A program made the translations under genes and the position numbers. A stretch of DNA of 25,189 nucleotides from JAKJBL01 sp964461335 (GTDB lineage Bacteria; Bacillota; Clostridia; Christensenellales; CAG-138). The stretch spans positions 1 through 25,189 of the forward strand of contig CAYWTY010000020.1 of NCBI GenBank assembly GCA_964461335.1, given 5' to 3'. Positions 1-8,809 of the stretch are shown piece after piece. The notes under the pieces were generated by a model. The model had not been told where the DNA came from. It did not search any database and saw nothing but the letters and a program-made list of their open reading frames with translations. Each line of letters starts with the position of its first letter. The stretch's first letter is position 1.

Positions 1-106
1 GGGGGTTTTCTCTTGCTTCTTTCTGTTACCTATGTAGTGTATCTCAACAAAAACGCCTCGCGAATTAAAGGAAGTACAAATATATATAACAGCAGTGATA
101 GTATTG

Positions 107-115
107 TGGTATAAT
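107..115 (+). promoter_or_regulatory. Extended -10 promoter upstream of pta
   Basis: TGG followed by a perfect TATAAT (110-115) forms an extended -10 element about 45 bases before the pta start. The hexamer 17 bases upstream (TAACAG) is a poor -35, as is common when an extended -10 is present. The 106 bases before it hold no gene I can support, so pta probably starts a transcription unit here. Confidence 0.5.
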
Positions 116-160
116 TGTCAAGGTTATATGGAATTATTATGTCGGAAAGGGTTGAAGTGT

Positions 161-1159
161 ATGTCATTGATAAAAGATATTAAAAGTAAAGCAAAACTCA
201 GTTTAAAACACATTGTTCTCCCAGAGGGTACGGAAGAGCGTACAATACAAGCTGCCTCCACTATTATTAAAGAAGGGCTTGCGCAAATAACTCTTCTTGG
301 GCAAGAGGAAGAAATAAAAGCTGCAGCGAACAGTTTAGGAGTATCGATTGAGGGAGTAAATATTCTAAATCCTCTTGAAGCACCTGAGCTTCCTGAATAT
401 ATTGAAAAGTACTATGAGTTGCGCAAAAGCAAGGGCTTAACCCATGAACAAGCTGAAGTTGCTATGAAAAACCCTTTATTCTTTGCGGCAATGATGGTTA
501 AAGAATATAAAGCAGATGGTTTAGTAGCTGGCGCAATTAGCACAACAGGCGATGTGCTTAGACCATGTCTGCAAATAATAAAAATGGCAAAAGGCATTTC
601 AGTAGTATCGAGCTGCTTTTTAATGCAGATACCTAATAAAAGCTTCGGCGAAAATGGGGTGCTTGTTTTTGCTGACTGTGCTGTTAACCCTAACCCCACT
701 TCTGAACAACTGGCAGCCATTGCAATTTCATCGGCAGCAACAGGGAAAGCTCTCTCTGGTATGCAACCTCGAGTAGCAATGCTTTCCTTCTCAACAAAGG
801 GAAGTGGCAAACATGAGTTGGTAGATAAAGTCATAGAAGCGACTGCGATTGTTCGTAAGCTTGAGCCGGAGCTAAATGTAGATGGTGAGCTGCAGGCAGA
901 TGCTGCACTTGTTGAAAAAGTCGGTCAGCTAAAATCACCCGGCAGTTCAGTCGCAGGCCGTGCAAATGTTTTAATCTTCCCAGATTTGCAAGCAGCGAAT
1001 ATTGGCTACAAGCTTGTAGAGCGCCTTGCGGGGGCAAATGCTATAGGGCCTGTCAGCCAGGGCTTTGCCCGCCCGGTAAATGATTTGTCAAGAGGATGCA
1101 GCGTAGAGGATATTATTAATGTCGTTGCTATTACAGCCGTACAGGCTCAAGATATGTAA
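161..1159 (+). CDS. pta: Phosphate acetyltransferase
   Basis: 332 aa cytoplasmic enzyme that interconverts acetyl-CoA plus phosphate with acetyl phosphate plus CoA, the first step of acetate fermentation. The sequence shows the family N-terminus (HIVLPEGTEERT), the DGLVAGAISTTGDVLRP segment, and the C-terminal GRANVLIFPDLQAANIGYKL and FARPVNDLSRGC blocks. The length matches stand-alone short-form Pta, without the N-terminal DRTGG extension of the E. coli type. An in-frame ATG at position 95 exists, but the ATG at 161 has GGAAAGGG about 10 bases upstream and gives the normal N-terminus. It is followed 10 bases later by ackA, so the two are co-transcribed. The related phosphate butyryltransferase (Ptb) fits less well, because the partner gene is an acetate kinase and the motifs are Pta-like. 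Confidence 0.96.
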   Translation: MSLIKDIKSKAKLSLKHIVLPEGTEERTIQAASTIIKEGLAQITLLGQEEEIKAAANSLGVSIEGVNILNPLEAPELPEYIEKYYELRKSKGLTHEQAEVAMKNPLFFAAMMVKEYKADGLVAGAISTTGDVLRPCLQIIKMAKGISVVSSCFLMQIPNKSFGENGVLVFADCAVNPNPTSEQLAAIAISSAATGKALSGMQPRVAMLSFSTKGSGKHELVDKVIEATAIVRKLEPELNVDGELQADAALVEKVGQLKSPGSSVAGRANVLIFPDLQAANIGYKLVERLAGANAIGPVSQGFARPVNDLSRGCSVEDIINVVAITAVQAQDM

Positions 1160-1169
1160 GGAGTCGAGA

Positions 1170-2372
1170 ATGAAGATATTAACTATAAATGCAGGCAGCA
1201 GCTCACTAAAATATCAACTTATGTCTCTTGAAGAAAAGAAAGTAATCGCTAAAGGTATTTGCGAGAGAATTGGCCTTCCGGGTTCAGCTTTGATTTATAA
1301 GCCGACAGGACGAGATTCTTATGAATTCAAGAAAAACATGAAAGATCATACTGATGCGATGAAAATGGTTCTTGGCGCATTAATTGACTCAACAATCGGC
1401 GTCATCGCCAGTATGGAAGAAATAAGTGCAGTTGGGCATAGAGTTGCTCATGGTGGAGATAAATTCACGAGCTCAGCATTAATAACTGACGAAATGCTTG
1501 CAACCATGGAAGAGCTTACTGAACTGGCACCTTTACATAACCCGGCAAACTTAATGGGTGTGCGTGCTTGCAGAGAAATTATGGGGGACATACCTATGGT
1601 AGGTGTGTTCGACACTGCATTTCATCAAACAATGCCTAAGAAAGCGTATATTTATGCAATCCCTTATGAGGCGTATACTCAAATGCGCATACGCAGATAT
1701 GGTTTCCATGGGACATCGCATTTATATGTTGCTGAACGGACTTATGATTTGCTCGGAAAGCCTGCTGAGAATACAAAAATAATAACTTGCCATTTAGGCA
1801 ATGGCTCAAGTATTGCTGCAATTAATGGTGGGAAAAGTATAGATACGACTATGGGCTTTACACCTCTTGAAGGCCTTCCTATGGGCTCACGCTGCGGCGA
1901 TATAGACCCAGCTATAGTTATGTATTTAATGGATAAGAATAACTGGGGTACAGCTGAGGTGAATGACTATTTAAACAAACAAAGCGGAATGTGCGGCCTT
2001 TCGGGTGTTTCACCTGATTTTAGGGATTTGTGGGTTGCTCATGAAAACGGCAATGAGCGTGCAACAATTGCACTTGAAGTCTTTTGCTATAAAGTTAAGC
2101 GTTATATCGGTTCATATGCTGCGGTTATGAATGGGGTTGATGCAATTGTCTTTACTGCAGGTATTGGTGAAAACGATTCAGGGGTTCGCGAATGGGTAAT
2201 GAAGGATATGGACTATCTTGGTGTGGACTTTAACCTTGAACTTAACCGAAACTGCCCCAGGGGGAAGGAAGTTGAGTTGACCAACCCAAATAGCCGCACA
2301 AAAGTATTTGTTATACCAACTGACGAGGAAATGGTAATTGCGCGCGATACTGCACGCATTGCTAAGCTTTAA
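1170..2372 (+). CDS. ackA: Acetate kinase
   Basis: 400 aa cytoplasmic ASKHA-fold kinase. It converts acetyl phosphate plus ADP to acetate plus ATP and so gives substrate-level phosphorylation downstream of Pta. Family signatures are present in order: NAGSSSLKYQL near the N-terminus, the HNPANL block, VFDTAFHQTMP, RRYGFHGTSH, HLGNGSS, and GVDAIVFTAGIGEN near the C-terminus. The start at 1170 is set by AAGGAG at 1158-1163, which overlaps the pta stop region, and it gives a typical AckA length. Longer in-frame starts lie inside pta and lack a ribosome binding site. The tight spacing indicates a pta-ackA operon that may read on into scfA 34 bases downstream. Confidence 0.97.
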   Translation: MKILTINAGSSSLKYQLMSLEEKKVIAKGICERIGLPGSALIYKPTGRDSYEFKKNMKDHTDAMKMVLGALIDSTIGVIASMEEISAVGHRVAHGGDKFTSSALITDEMLATMEELTELAPLHNPANLMGVRACREIMGDIPMVGVFDTAFHQTMPKKAYIYAIPYEAYTQMRIRRYGFHGTSHLYVAERTYDLLGKPAENTKIITCHLGNGSSIAAINGGKSIDTTMGFTPLEGLPMGSRCGDIDPAIVMYLMDKNNWGTAEVNDYLNKQSGMCGLSGVSPDFRDLWVAHENGNERATIALEVFCYKVKRYIGSYAAVMNGVDAIVFTAGIGENDSGVREWVMKDMDYLGVDFNLELNRNCPRGKEVELTNPNSRTKVFVIPTDEEMVIARDTARIAKL

Positions 2373-2406
2373 ACGCATACAATTTGATAAGTAAGGAGGA
2401 ACTCCC

Positions 2407-2550
2407 ATGAAGCACATTAAAACAGTTCAAAAACCAAGTATTCCAACCGGTGAGCAAACAGGCTGCGGTGAATGTCAAGCAAGCTGCCAGTCTGCTTGCA
2501 AAACAAGCTGCACTGTTGCCAACCAGTCCTGCCAGAAAGAAAAAAGATAA
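2407..2550 (+). CDS. scfA: SCIFF ribosomal peptide precursor (six Cys in forty-five)
   Basis: 47 aa peptide starting MKHIKTVQKP, with six cysteines at residues 20, 23, 27, 31, 35 and 42 in the pattern GCGECQASCQSACKTSC then a last Cys after TVANQS. This is the near-invariant SCIFF signature of Clostridia. SCIFF peptides are RiPP precursors in which a radical SAM enzyme builds Cys thioether (sactipeptide/ranthipeptide) links; the maturase gene follows at 2626. A strong AAGGAGGA lies 6 bases before the ATG. The biological role of mature SCIFF is still poorly understood in general. The last residues (QKEKR) are charged. The small size keeps it out of simple ORF calls. Confidence 0.96.
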   Translation: MKHIKTVQKPSIPTGEQTGCGECQASCQSACKTSCTVANQSCQKEKR

Positions 2551-2566
2551 ATTGCGACAACATAAA

Positions 2567-2599
2567 ACTTCTGGGCGGGCATATAGCTCGCCCAGAAGT
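2567..2599 (+). terminator. Strong hairpin between scfA and scfB
   Basis: ACTTCTGGGCG (2567-2577) and CGCCCAGAAGT (2589-2599) form an 11 bp perfect stem with an 11-base loop, 16 bases after the scfA stop. No T-tract follows, so it is not a canonical intrinsic terminator. It could stabilise a short abundant scfA transcript by processing, or partly attenuate read-through into scfB. The hairpin itself is clear; its function is inferred. Confidence 0.55.
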
Positions 2600-2625
2600 C
2601 TGTAAAGAGTTAGGGGGAAAAGTGC

Positions 2626-3990
2626 TTGATACATGCTTTTAAGTTTAAAGATGCGATTAATAACCGTTGGCTGTATTTGCTCCTGGATGTTGAGAGCGGT
2701 GCCATACATGAACTTGATGAAAGTGCATATGAGGTAGCACGAAAGATAGAATTGGGTGAAAGCCCAATGCAATGCAGCCAACCCGAAGCCCAAGTTTATG
2801 AAATTCTTGGGGAGTTTGATAAGTTAAGAAGCTTAGGAATGTTCGATTCCAAAGAGCATGACTATAAAACCAATAAGCATAATAAGCCCCAGATAATAAA
2901 AGCAATGTGCCTGCATGTTGCCCATGACTGTAATCTCCGCTGCAAATATTGTTTTGCATCAACAGGGAAGTTCAAAGGAGAGCGCATGCTTATGCAAATG
3001 GATGTTGCAAAAGCAGCACTTGAATTTCTTGTTGCACATTCGGGAAACCGCCGAAATCTCGAAGTTGATCTTTTTGGCGGTGAACCATTATTGAACTTTA
3101 ATACTGTGAAGGGGATTGTTTCCTATGGGCGCAAACTCGAAAAGGAGCATGGCAAAGTAATTCGGTTTACTATAACAACCAATGCGCTTGATATGACTGC
3201 TGATAGGATGGCTTTTCTTAATGATGAGATGCATAATGTTGTTTTGAGCCTTGACGGCAGGAAGGAAGTGCACGATGAGCTTAGGCCGACAGCTTCAGGC
3301 AGCGGCTCATTCGAAAAGATACTTCCAAACATACTTGCTTTTGTCGCCATGCGTGGTGAAAAGGAATACTATGTGCGAGGAACATTTACAAATAAGAATC
3401 TTGATTTTGCCGAGGATGTTAAGTTTCTTCGCGAACTGGGCGTAAAACAGATATCTCTTGAGCCTGTGGTTTTATCAGCAGAAAGTCCGTACGCCATAGG
3501 GCCTGAGCATATTGAAGCGGTACTTGAAGAATACGATAGGCTAAGTGAGTTTTTTATGAGAAGCAAGAAGGAAGGGAAGTGGTTTAATTTCTTCCACTTT
3601 ATGCTTGACCTTGATAATGGGCCTTGTCTTCATAAACGAATTACCGGTTGTGGTGCAGGAACAGAATATGTTGCTGTTACGCCAGAAGGAGATATATACC
3701 CTTGCCATCAGTTTGCGGATGAAAGCGGTTTTAAAATGGGCAATGTGCTAACAGCAGAGTTTAACGAAAATATGCAGCATCCATTTCAGGAATGTAATGT
3801 GCGTACAAAGCAAGAATGTAAAGCTTGTTGGGCAAAATACTTCTGCAGCGGAGGCTGTGCAGCAAATGCGTGGAAGTCTAACCACAATATTAATATTCCT
3901 GATAAAACAGCCTGCAATTTTGAAAGAAAACGTACTGAATGTGCAATTGGCATCAACATTTTAGAAAAGCAGAGTATCTGCAATACCTGA
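2626..3990 (+). CDS. scfB: SCIFF maturase, radical SAM/SPASM thioether-forming enzyme
   Basis: 454 aa radical SAM protein that should install Cys-derived thioether crosslinks in the SCIFF peptide encoded just upstream. A RiPP-recognition-like N-terminal region (about residues 1-90, with LLLDVESGAIHELDE) precedes the radical SAM CX3CX2C motif CNLRCKYC with cysteines at 102, 106 and 109. The C-terminal third carries a SPASM domain for auxiliary iron-sulfur clusters: GCGAG, EGDIYPCHQF, then CNVRTKQECKACWAKYFC and SGGCAANAW. The start is a TTG at 2626 with AGGGGG 8 bases upstream. It gives MIHAFKFK, close to the usual MIH start of this family. The in-line ATG at 2633 is in another frame. Adjacency to scfA makes the assignment firm. 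Confidence 0.95.
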   Translation: MIHAFKFKDAINNRWLYLLLDVESGAIHELDESAYEVARKIELGESPMQCSQPEAQVYEILGEFDKLRSLGMFDSKEHDYKTNKHNKPQIIKAMCLHVAHDCNLRCKYCFASTGKFKGERMLMQMDVAKAALEFLVAHSGNRRNLEVDLFGGEPLLNFNTVKGIVSYGRKLEKEHGKVIRFTITTNALDMTADRMAFLNDEMHNVVLSLDGRKEVHDELRPTASGSGSFEKILPNILAFVAMRGEKEYYVRGTFTNKNLDFAEDVKFLRELGVKQISLEPVVLSAESPYAIGPEHIEAVLEEYDRLSEFFMRSKKEGKWFNFFHFMLDLDNGPCLHKRITGCGAGTEYVAVTPEGDIYPCHQFADESGFKMGNVLTAEFNENMQHPFQECNVRTKQECKACWAKYFCSGGCAANAWKSNHNINIPDKTACNFERKRTECAIGINILEKQSICNT

Positions 3991-4078
3991 GTGTTTTTAA
4001 TATGCTATAACGCAACCCAGTCTGCTATTATTTATAAAAGCGAATTACCCATGCAAGGTTTTCGGTTGGCCTTGCCTC

Positions 4079-4107
4079 TTGCATCGAGAATTGCTCTGTG
4101 ACATAAT
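4079..4107 (+). promoter_or_regulatory. Sigma-A-type promoter upstream of secD
   Basis: TTGCAT (4079-4084) and CATAAT (4102-4107) are separated by 17 bases, a good vegetative promoter match. The predicted transcript start is near 4113, about 30 bases before the secD ATG. This separates the sec-recJ-rsh run from the SCIFF genes. Confidence 0.6.
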
Positions 4108-4141
4108 GGGTACGTTGCAAACAACAAAGGAGGAACGCGTA

Positions 4142-5434
4142 ATGGTTGTACGCAAGGTGGGGATACTGGCGCTGATAGTGCTGTTCACCATCACCATTGG
4201 TTTCTTTGCCATAAATGGTATCGAATGGGGAATTTATGAAATACGTCCGCTTGCAGAGCAGATACCGCGAGGCCTTGACCTTACAGGCGGAGTAGCGGTC
4301 GTATATGAAGCAAAAGAGCTTTCCAACGCGGAGCTTTCCAAGGATCTGGATTCGGTTTATCAAATTATGCGCCTGCGGCTGGATTCTGAAGGTTACCCTG
4401 AGGCAACGATTACACGGCAGGGAACTGGGCGAATAAGAATTGAAATACCTATTAACGAATCGAACATGGTTGATGACCCTGCTGTTATAACACAATATTT
4501 AGTTAAACCAGCTAAAATTGAATTTCGTGACCCTGAAAACAATCTTGTTTTTGGCGGAGAAGACATGAAGGATGTCTATGTGCAGAACAACCCGAAAACA
4601 GGGGCTGGCTATGTAGTAGGTTTTGACTTAAATTCGGAGGCTGCTAATGCATTTGCGCAGGCAACCGGGAAGCTTGCAGGTACAGGTCAGCCTATATCCA
4701 TACTTCTCGATGGAGTTGAAATATCAGCCCCGATTGTTTCAAGCGTTATAACAGGAGGAAAAGCCTTTATTGAGAGCGAGACATTTACATATGAAACAGC
4801 TTTACGGCTTTCGCAGCAAATAAGAAGCGGTGCTTTACCGATTGAAATGGATGAAATCGAAGTGCGTGCAGTAAGTGCTTCTCTGGGGGAAAGTGCGTTG
4901 CAGCAGGGGCTTTTTGCCGGGATGATTGGCATGCTGCTCGTTTTTGCGTTTATGGCGGCTTACTACCGTATTCCCGGTCTTATTTCATGCCTTTCGCTTA
5001 TAATCTATATGATTATTGTACTCTTTTGTTTAGCTACCATTCCAGGCGTTCAGCTAACACTTCCTGGAATTGCCGGAATCATTCTATCAATAGGGATGGC
5101 TGTTGATGCAAATGTCATTATCTATGAGCGAATGCGGGAAGAGCTTATTGCGGGCAAATCAATACGTACCTCGGTTAAGCTGGGGTTTGATCGTGCATTT
5201 TCTGCAATTATGGATTCAAACATAACTACTATAATAGCAGCGCTTGTGCTTTTGTTTTTCGGCACTGGGTCAATCAAAGGCTTTGCTGTGACTCTTCTTA
5301 TAGGCATAGTTGTAAGCTTCTTTACTGCGGTGCTTATTACCAGACTGTTAATGAATCTTTTGCTTGGGATTCAGTTTAAAAATAAGTCTTTGTTTTGCCC
5401 AATTAGACTTATTTCGAATTCTCAGGCTAAGTAA
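4142..5434 (+). CDS. secD: Protein translocase subunit SecD
   Basis: 430 aa membrane protein of the SecDF complex, which uses the proton or sodium gradient to help SecYEG-driven protein export. One N-terminal membrane helix (about residues 5-26) is followed by the GLDLTGGV motif near residue 44, then an extracytoplasmic P1-type domain containing SILLDGVEISAPIVSS. A C-terminal block of about five membrane helices contains GIAGIILSIGMAVDANVII, the conserved SecD transmembrane-4 signature. Upstream in-frame TTG codons exist, but AAAGGAGG lies just before the ATG at 4142, which gives a normal N-terminus (MVVRKVGILAL). It is followed by secF as a separate gene. No yajC is seen beside it. Confidence 0.96.
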   Translation: MVVRKVGILALIVLFTITIGFFAINGIEWGIYEIRPLAEQIPRGLDLTGGVAVVYEAKELSNAELSKDLDSVYQIMRLRLDSEGYPEATITRQGTGRIRIEIPINESNMVDDPAVITQYLVKPAKIEFRDPENNLVFGGEDMKDVYVQNNPKTGAGYVVGFDLNSEAANAFAQATGKLAGTGQPISILLDGVEISAPIVSSVITGGKAFIESETFTYETALRLSQQIRSGALPIEMDEIEVRAVSASLGESALQQGLFAGMIGMLLVFAFMAAYYRIPGLISCLSLIIYMIIVLFCLATIPGVQLTLPGIAGIILSIGMAVDANVIIYERMREELIAGKSIRTSVKLGFDRAFSAIMDSNITTIIAALVLLFFGTGSIKGFAVTLLIGIVVSFFTAVLITRLLMNLLLGIQFKNKSLFCPIRLISNSQAK

Positions 5435-5450
5435 CGATGAGGAAGTTCAA

Positions 5451-6350
5451 ATGGAATACGTAAAAAATGTTAAAATGATGGCTCTTATTTCTGGCGGTAT
5501 ACTTCTTATAGGTCTAGTATTCGGTTTCATTTTTGGCGGCCTAAATATGGGGATAGATTTTACAGGCGGCACAATTATGACAATGGATATGAAGGGTGAG
5601 TTTGACATGCGCGTTATAACTGATGCGCTTAGGGAAAACAATATTGTTGGAGCACAGACTGTGCGCACAGGGGTGACTTCGTCAAAACAGACTCAGGCAG
5701 ATATCCGAATGCAGGCTATGGGCGGCGACCAAGATACTGACATAAGGCAGATGCTGCTTGAGTCAGTTCGAAAGACATACCCAAACGCGGAGGTTACTGC
5801 AGTTGATTATGTGGATGGCATTGCAAGCCTTGATTTAATTAGGAATGCCTTTCTTTCTATCGTTATTGCAAGTGCGTTTATGCTTGTTTATATTTGGTTC
5901 CGCTTTGAACTTCTCTTTGGTGTAGCTGCAGTAATTGCCCTTCTTCATGATGTGATGATAATGCTTGCGTTTACATGCATACTCCGTGTGCCTATAAACA
6001 GCCCGTTTATTGCTGCTGTGCTGACAATAATAGGCTATTCCATCAACAACACGATAGTTGTATTCGATAGAATTAGGGAATACGGCAAGAATGATGTAAA
6101 TATGGCCAAGCGTCGTACAGAGATAGTTGATAAAAGTATAAAAAGCACCCTTGGACGTTCCATTAATACAACTTTAACAACTCTGCTAACCATTTCAATG
6201 GTGTACTTGTTTGGGGTAGAGTCAATTCGCGAATTTGCATTGCCTATTATTATCGGGTTACTAGCAGGAGCCTATTCTTCAATTTTCTTGGCTGGGCCAA
6301 TGTGGGCGGGTTGGCATAAAAGGCTCCAAGCAGCCAAGAACCGTGCTTAA
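5451..6350 (+). CDS. secF: Protein translocase subunit SecF
   Basis: 299 aa partner of SecD. It has an N-terminal membrane helix (about residues 9-29), the MGIDFTGGT motif just after it, a short extracytoplasmic domain, and a C-terminal block of helices with LTIIGYSINNTIVVFDRIRE, the SecF counterpart of the SecD signature. Also present is GRSINTTLTTL. The ATG at 5451 lies 16 bases after the secD stop with a weak GAGGAAG Shine-Dalgarno. The longer in-frame start at 5364 would lie inside secD and is not supported. SecD and SecF are co-transcribed, and a terminator follows at 6368. Confidence 0.96.
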   Translation: MEYVKNVKMMALISGGILLIGLVFGFIFGGLNMGIDFTGGTIMTMDMKGEFDMRVITDALRENNIVGAQTVRTGVTSSKQTQADIRMQAMGGDQDTDIRQMLLESVRKTYPNAEVTAVDYVDGIASLDLIRNAFLSIVIASAFMLVYIWFRFELLFGVAAVIALLHDVMIMLAFTCILRVPINSPFIAAVLTIIGYSINNTIVVFDRIREYGKNDVNMAKRRTEIVDKSIKSTLGRSINTTLTTLLTISMVYLFGVESIREFALPIIIGLLAGAYSSIFLAGPMWAGWHKRLQAAKNRA

Positions 6351-6367
6351 GTGTAAAGCTAATTTGC

Positions 6368-6392
6368 AAGCGGGCATTGTGCCCGCTTTATT
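6368..6392 (+). terminator. Intrinsic terminator after secF
   Basis: AAGCGGGC (6368-6375) and GCCCGCTT (6381-6388) form an 8 bp stem with a 5-base loop, followed by TATT. It ends 12 bases before recJ, so it probably acts as a partial terminator. I see no separate promoter for recJ in the gap. Confidence 0.65.
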
Positions 6393-6404
6393 GCAGGAGT
6401 ACGA

Positions 6405-8777
6405 ATGGCGCGTTATACGCAGAAATTTACCTCACCTTCAAAAGCTGAGATAGCACGTGTTTCGAAGGAAAATGAAATATCTCTGCTGCTTGCTGAACTT
6501 TTATTATCAAGAGGGTTACATAACTTCGATGAGGTTCGAGCATTTCTAAACCCATCGTTTACTCAAATGCATGATCCATATCTGCTTCCCGAAATGCTTG
6601 AAGCTGTTGCTCGTATAACTCTCGCTGTGAAACTCAAAGAGCAGATTTGCATTTTGGGGGATTATGATGTAGATGGTATTTGCGCAACAGCCATACTCTT
6701 TCAATATCTTAGCTCTATAGGGGCAAATGCAACAACCTATCTTCCATCAAGGTTCACCGATGGATACGGAATGAACGAAAATGCAATACGGCTTCTATCA
6801 GAACAAGGCGTAAAACTAATAGTTACAGTTGATAATGGAGTTTCGTCAGCTAAGGAAATTGCTCTTTGTAATGAGCTTGGTTTGGATGTTATAGTGACAG
6901 ACCACCACCAGTGTTCGGGAGTTCTGCCTAACTGTATTGCGGTGGTGAACCCCAAAATGGCTAACAGCAAGTATCCAAACTCAAATCTCTGCGGGGCAGG
7001 GGTTGCACTAAAAGTTGTTCAGGCACTCGGCGGTATGGAAGCGGCACAACCGTACTTGGGACTTTCGGCACTTGCAACAGTTGCTGATGTAGTCGAATTG
7101 AAAGGCGAAAACCGCATGATAGCAGCGCTTGGCATAGAGACCCTTTCAAAGCATATTGGAGCAGCTGCTCTTATTGAAGTATCAGGCAGTTCCACACAGC
7201 CTGTAACCGAAGAAACCATCGCGTTTCGTCTTGCGCCAAGGCTAAATGCGGCCGGCCGAATGGGGCACCCCCAAGAGGCACTTAATTTACTCTTAGCATC
7301 AGATGCTGAAAAAGCGCGCAGCCTTGCCCTTTTACTTAACGATTACAATATTAAAAGGCAGGAAGATGAACAGCGGATAATGATTGATGCAAAAAGGATG
7401 CTGTCGGATTGCGACATAGCGGCAATGCATTCGATTCTGCTCTTCTCATCGGATTGGAACCCAGGGGTAATTGGTATTGTTGCCTCTAAGCTGGCAGAAA
7501 CATACCATCGCCCTGTGCTGCTGTTCCATAAAAAAGGGGATCTCCTAACAGGTTCTTGCCGCAGTATACCCGGTATAGATATTTTTGAATGCCTTCGTGA
7601 ATTCCAGGGGATGTTCGAGCGTTTTGGTGGCCATGCCCAGGCAGCAGGGCTTACAATCGCATATAGTAAGTTCAATATCTTTGCTCATGCTTTTAATGAA
7701 TACCTAAAAGATACAGTTTCACCGCAACTGTTTTACCCTGCAATGCTATATGAAATGGAGCTGCCTTTTGGCGCATTATCCACTTCAGTAATTAAAGAGA
7801 TTGCAAAGTTAGCACCGTTTGGGGAAGGCAACCCGCAACCGGTATTCCGTTCTCGCAGAGTTCGTTTAGAAAGCTTAGAGCGGATGGGGAAGGACGAAAC
7901 CCATTTGCGTGCTGTTGCAGTACAGGGCGTTAAACGCTTGGAGCTTGTGGCCTTTGGTTATGGGCATAAAGCTCAGGAGTGGCAGTATGAGAGTTCATTT
8001 GATATCCTATATGTACCTGAATGCAATAATTGGCAGGGCGAGACCCGTTTGCAGCTTATGCTCCGTGCAGCTAAAGTCTCAACATTTTTTGACCAAACAA
8101 GTGTCTCCATAAACCAGAGGAATAAATTCTATGATGCATTCTTCCAAAATATTTTATATAATAAAGAACAGGAAGTTAAACCTGAAAGAATACAGGCTAT
8201 TGAAAGCCTCATAGTTCAGAGCTTGAAAGAAAGAATTCATGGTACGCTTGTTTTATGCTTAACACAGGAAAGCGCAAGTGACCTTAGAAGGCTTTTAACA
8301 GAAAAGGAACTTGAAGATGCTGTAAACATATATTGGAACACGCTTCCTAGTGGCGCTTCCTCTGAGAATGCAGTTTTACTTGCTCCTTTAATAAGCTCAT
8401 TGCAAGAGAAGCGGTATGTAAATACTTTTTTCTACGGATGTACTCCTTGCTTTGATTTGCCTAAGATTTCAGGCAATATATATATACCTGAAGTCAGCTC
8501 TGAAAAAGCCTTCCTAACGCCAATACGCATTCCGCGCGATGCGATGGCAAGTATTTATCGTAAACTTGTGAGCAGGCTTAGGTCAGGGCCAGCAACAATT
8601 CTTCAAGTGCACAGAGACTTGGCACTTGACTATCCAACATTGATTCTTGGTTTGCTGGTATTTATTGAATTGGGGTTTCTGTTATGGGATAAAGAAGGCG
8701 AGATGGTTTGCATTGCAGATGAATGTACGCCGCGTGATCTGAAAGAAAGCTACTTATATTCTGCAGCATTTAGTTGA
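6405..8777 (+). CDS. recJ: Single-stranded-DNA 5'-3' exonuclease RecJ
   Basis: 790 aa DHH-family nuclease used in recombinational and mismatch repair. Metal-binding motifs are visible: DYDVDG at residues 86-91, VTVDNG, VTDHH with D166-H167-H168, and ATVADVVEL. The DHHA1 region has APRLNAAGRMGHP and later GGHAQAAGLT. An OB-fold-like segment follows (HLRAVAVQG...), and a long C-terminal extension ends in a winged-helix-like block seen in Firmicute RecJ. The length matches the long Firmicute/clostridial form. The ATG at 6405 has GCAGGAG upstream. The gene sits between secF and apt, the usual clostridial order. Confidence 0.95.
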   Translation: MARYTQKFTSPSKAEIARVSKENEISLLLAELLLSRGLHNFDEVRAFLNPSFTQMHDPYLLPEMLEAVARITLAVKLKEQICILGDYDVDGICATAILFQYLSSIGANATTYLPSRFTDGYGMNENAIRLLSEQGVKLIVTVDNGVSSAKEIALCNELGLDVIVTDHHQCSGVLPNCIAVVNPKMANSKYPNSNLCGAGVALKVVQALGGMEAAQPYLGLSALATVADVVELKGENRMIAALGIETLSKHIGAAALIEVSGSSTQPVTEETIAFRLAPRLNAAGRMGHPQEALNLLLASDAEKARSLALLLNDYNIKRQEDEQRIMIDAKRMLSDCDIAAMHSILLFSSDWNPGVIGIVASKLAETYHRPVLLFHKKGDLLTGSCRSIPGIDIFECLREFQGMFERFGGHAQAAGLTIAYSKFNIFAHAFNEYLKDTVSPQLFYPAMLYEMELPFGALSTSVIKEIAKLAPFGEGNPQPVFRSRRVRLESLERMGKDETHLRAVAVQGVKRLELVAFGYGHKAQEWQYESSFDILYVPECNNWQGETRLQLMLRAAKVSTFFDQTSVSINQRNKFYDAFFQNILYNKEQEVKPERIQAIESLIVQSLKERIHGTLVLCLTQESASDLRRLLTEKELEDAVNIYWNTLPSGASSENAVLLAPLISSLQEKRYVNTFFYGCTPCFDLPKISGNIYIPEVSSEKAFLTPIRIPRDAMASIYRKLVSRLRSGPATILQVHRDLALDYPTLILGLLVFIELGFLLWDKEGEMVCIADECTPRDLKESYLYSAAFS

Positions 8778-8809
8778 AAAGATACCCTTTTGCGAAGAAA
8801 GGAAAGCTT

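Noticed and set aside
1..94. Possible end or start of an upstream gene at the left edge
   Set aside because: No frame with a start signal or recognisable protein text was found on either strand in this short stretch.
412..834. Long minus-strand frame inside pta (140 codons) and similar antisense frames inside ackA, scfB, rsh and others
   Set aside because: They are shadows of strongly recognisable genes on the other strand, with no start signals or family resemblance.
4053..4075. GCAAGG/CCTTGC hairpin after scfB as an intrinsic terminator
   Set aside because: The stem is only 6 bp with an 11-base loop and is followed by CTCTT rather than a T run, so it is too weak to call.
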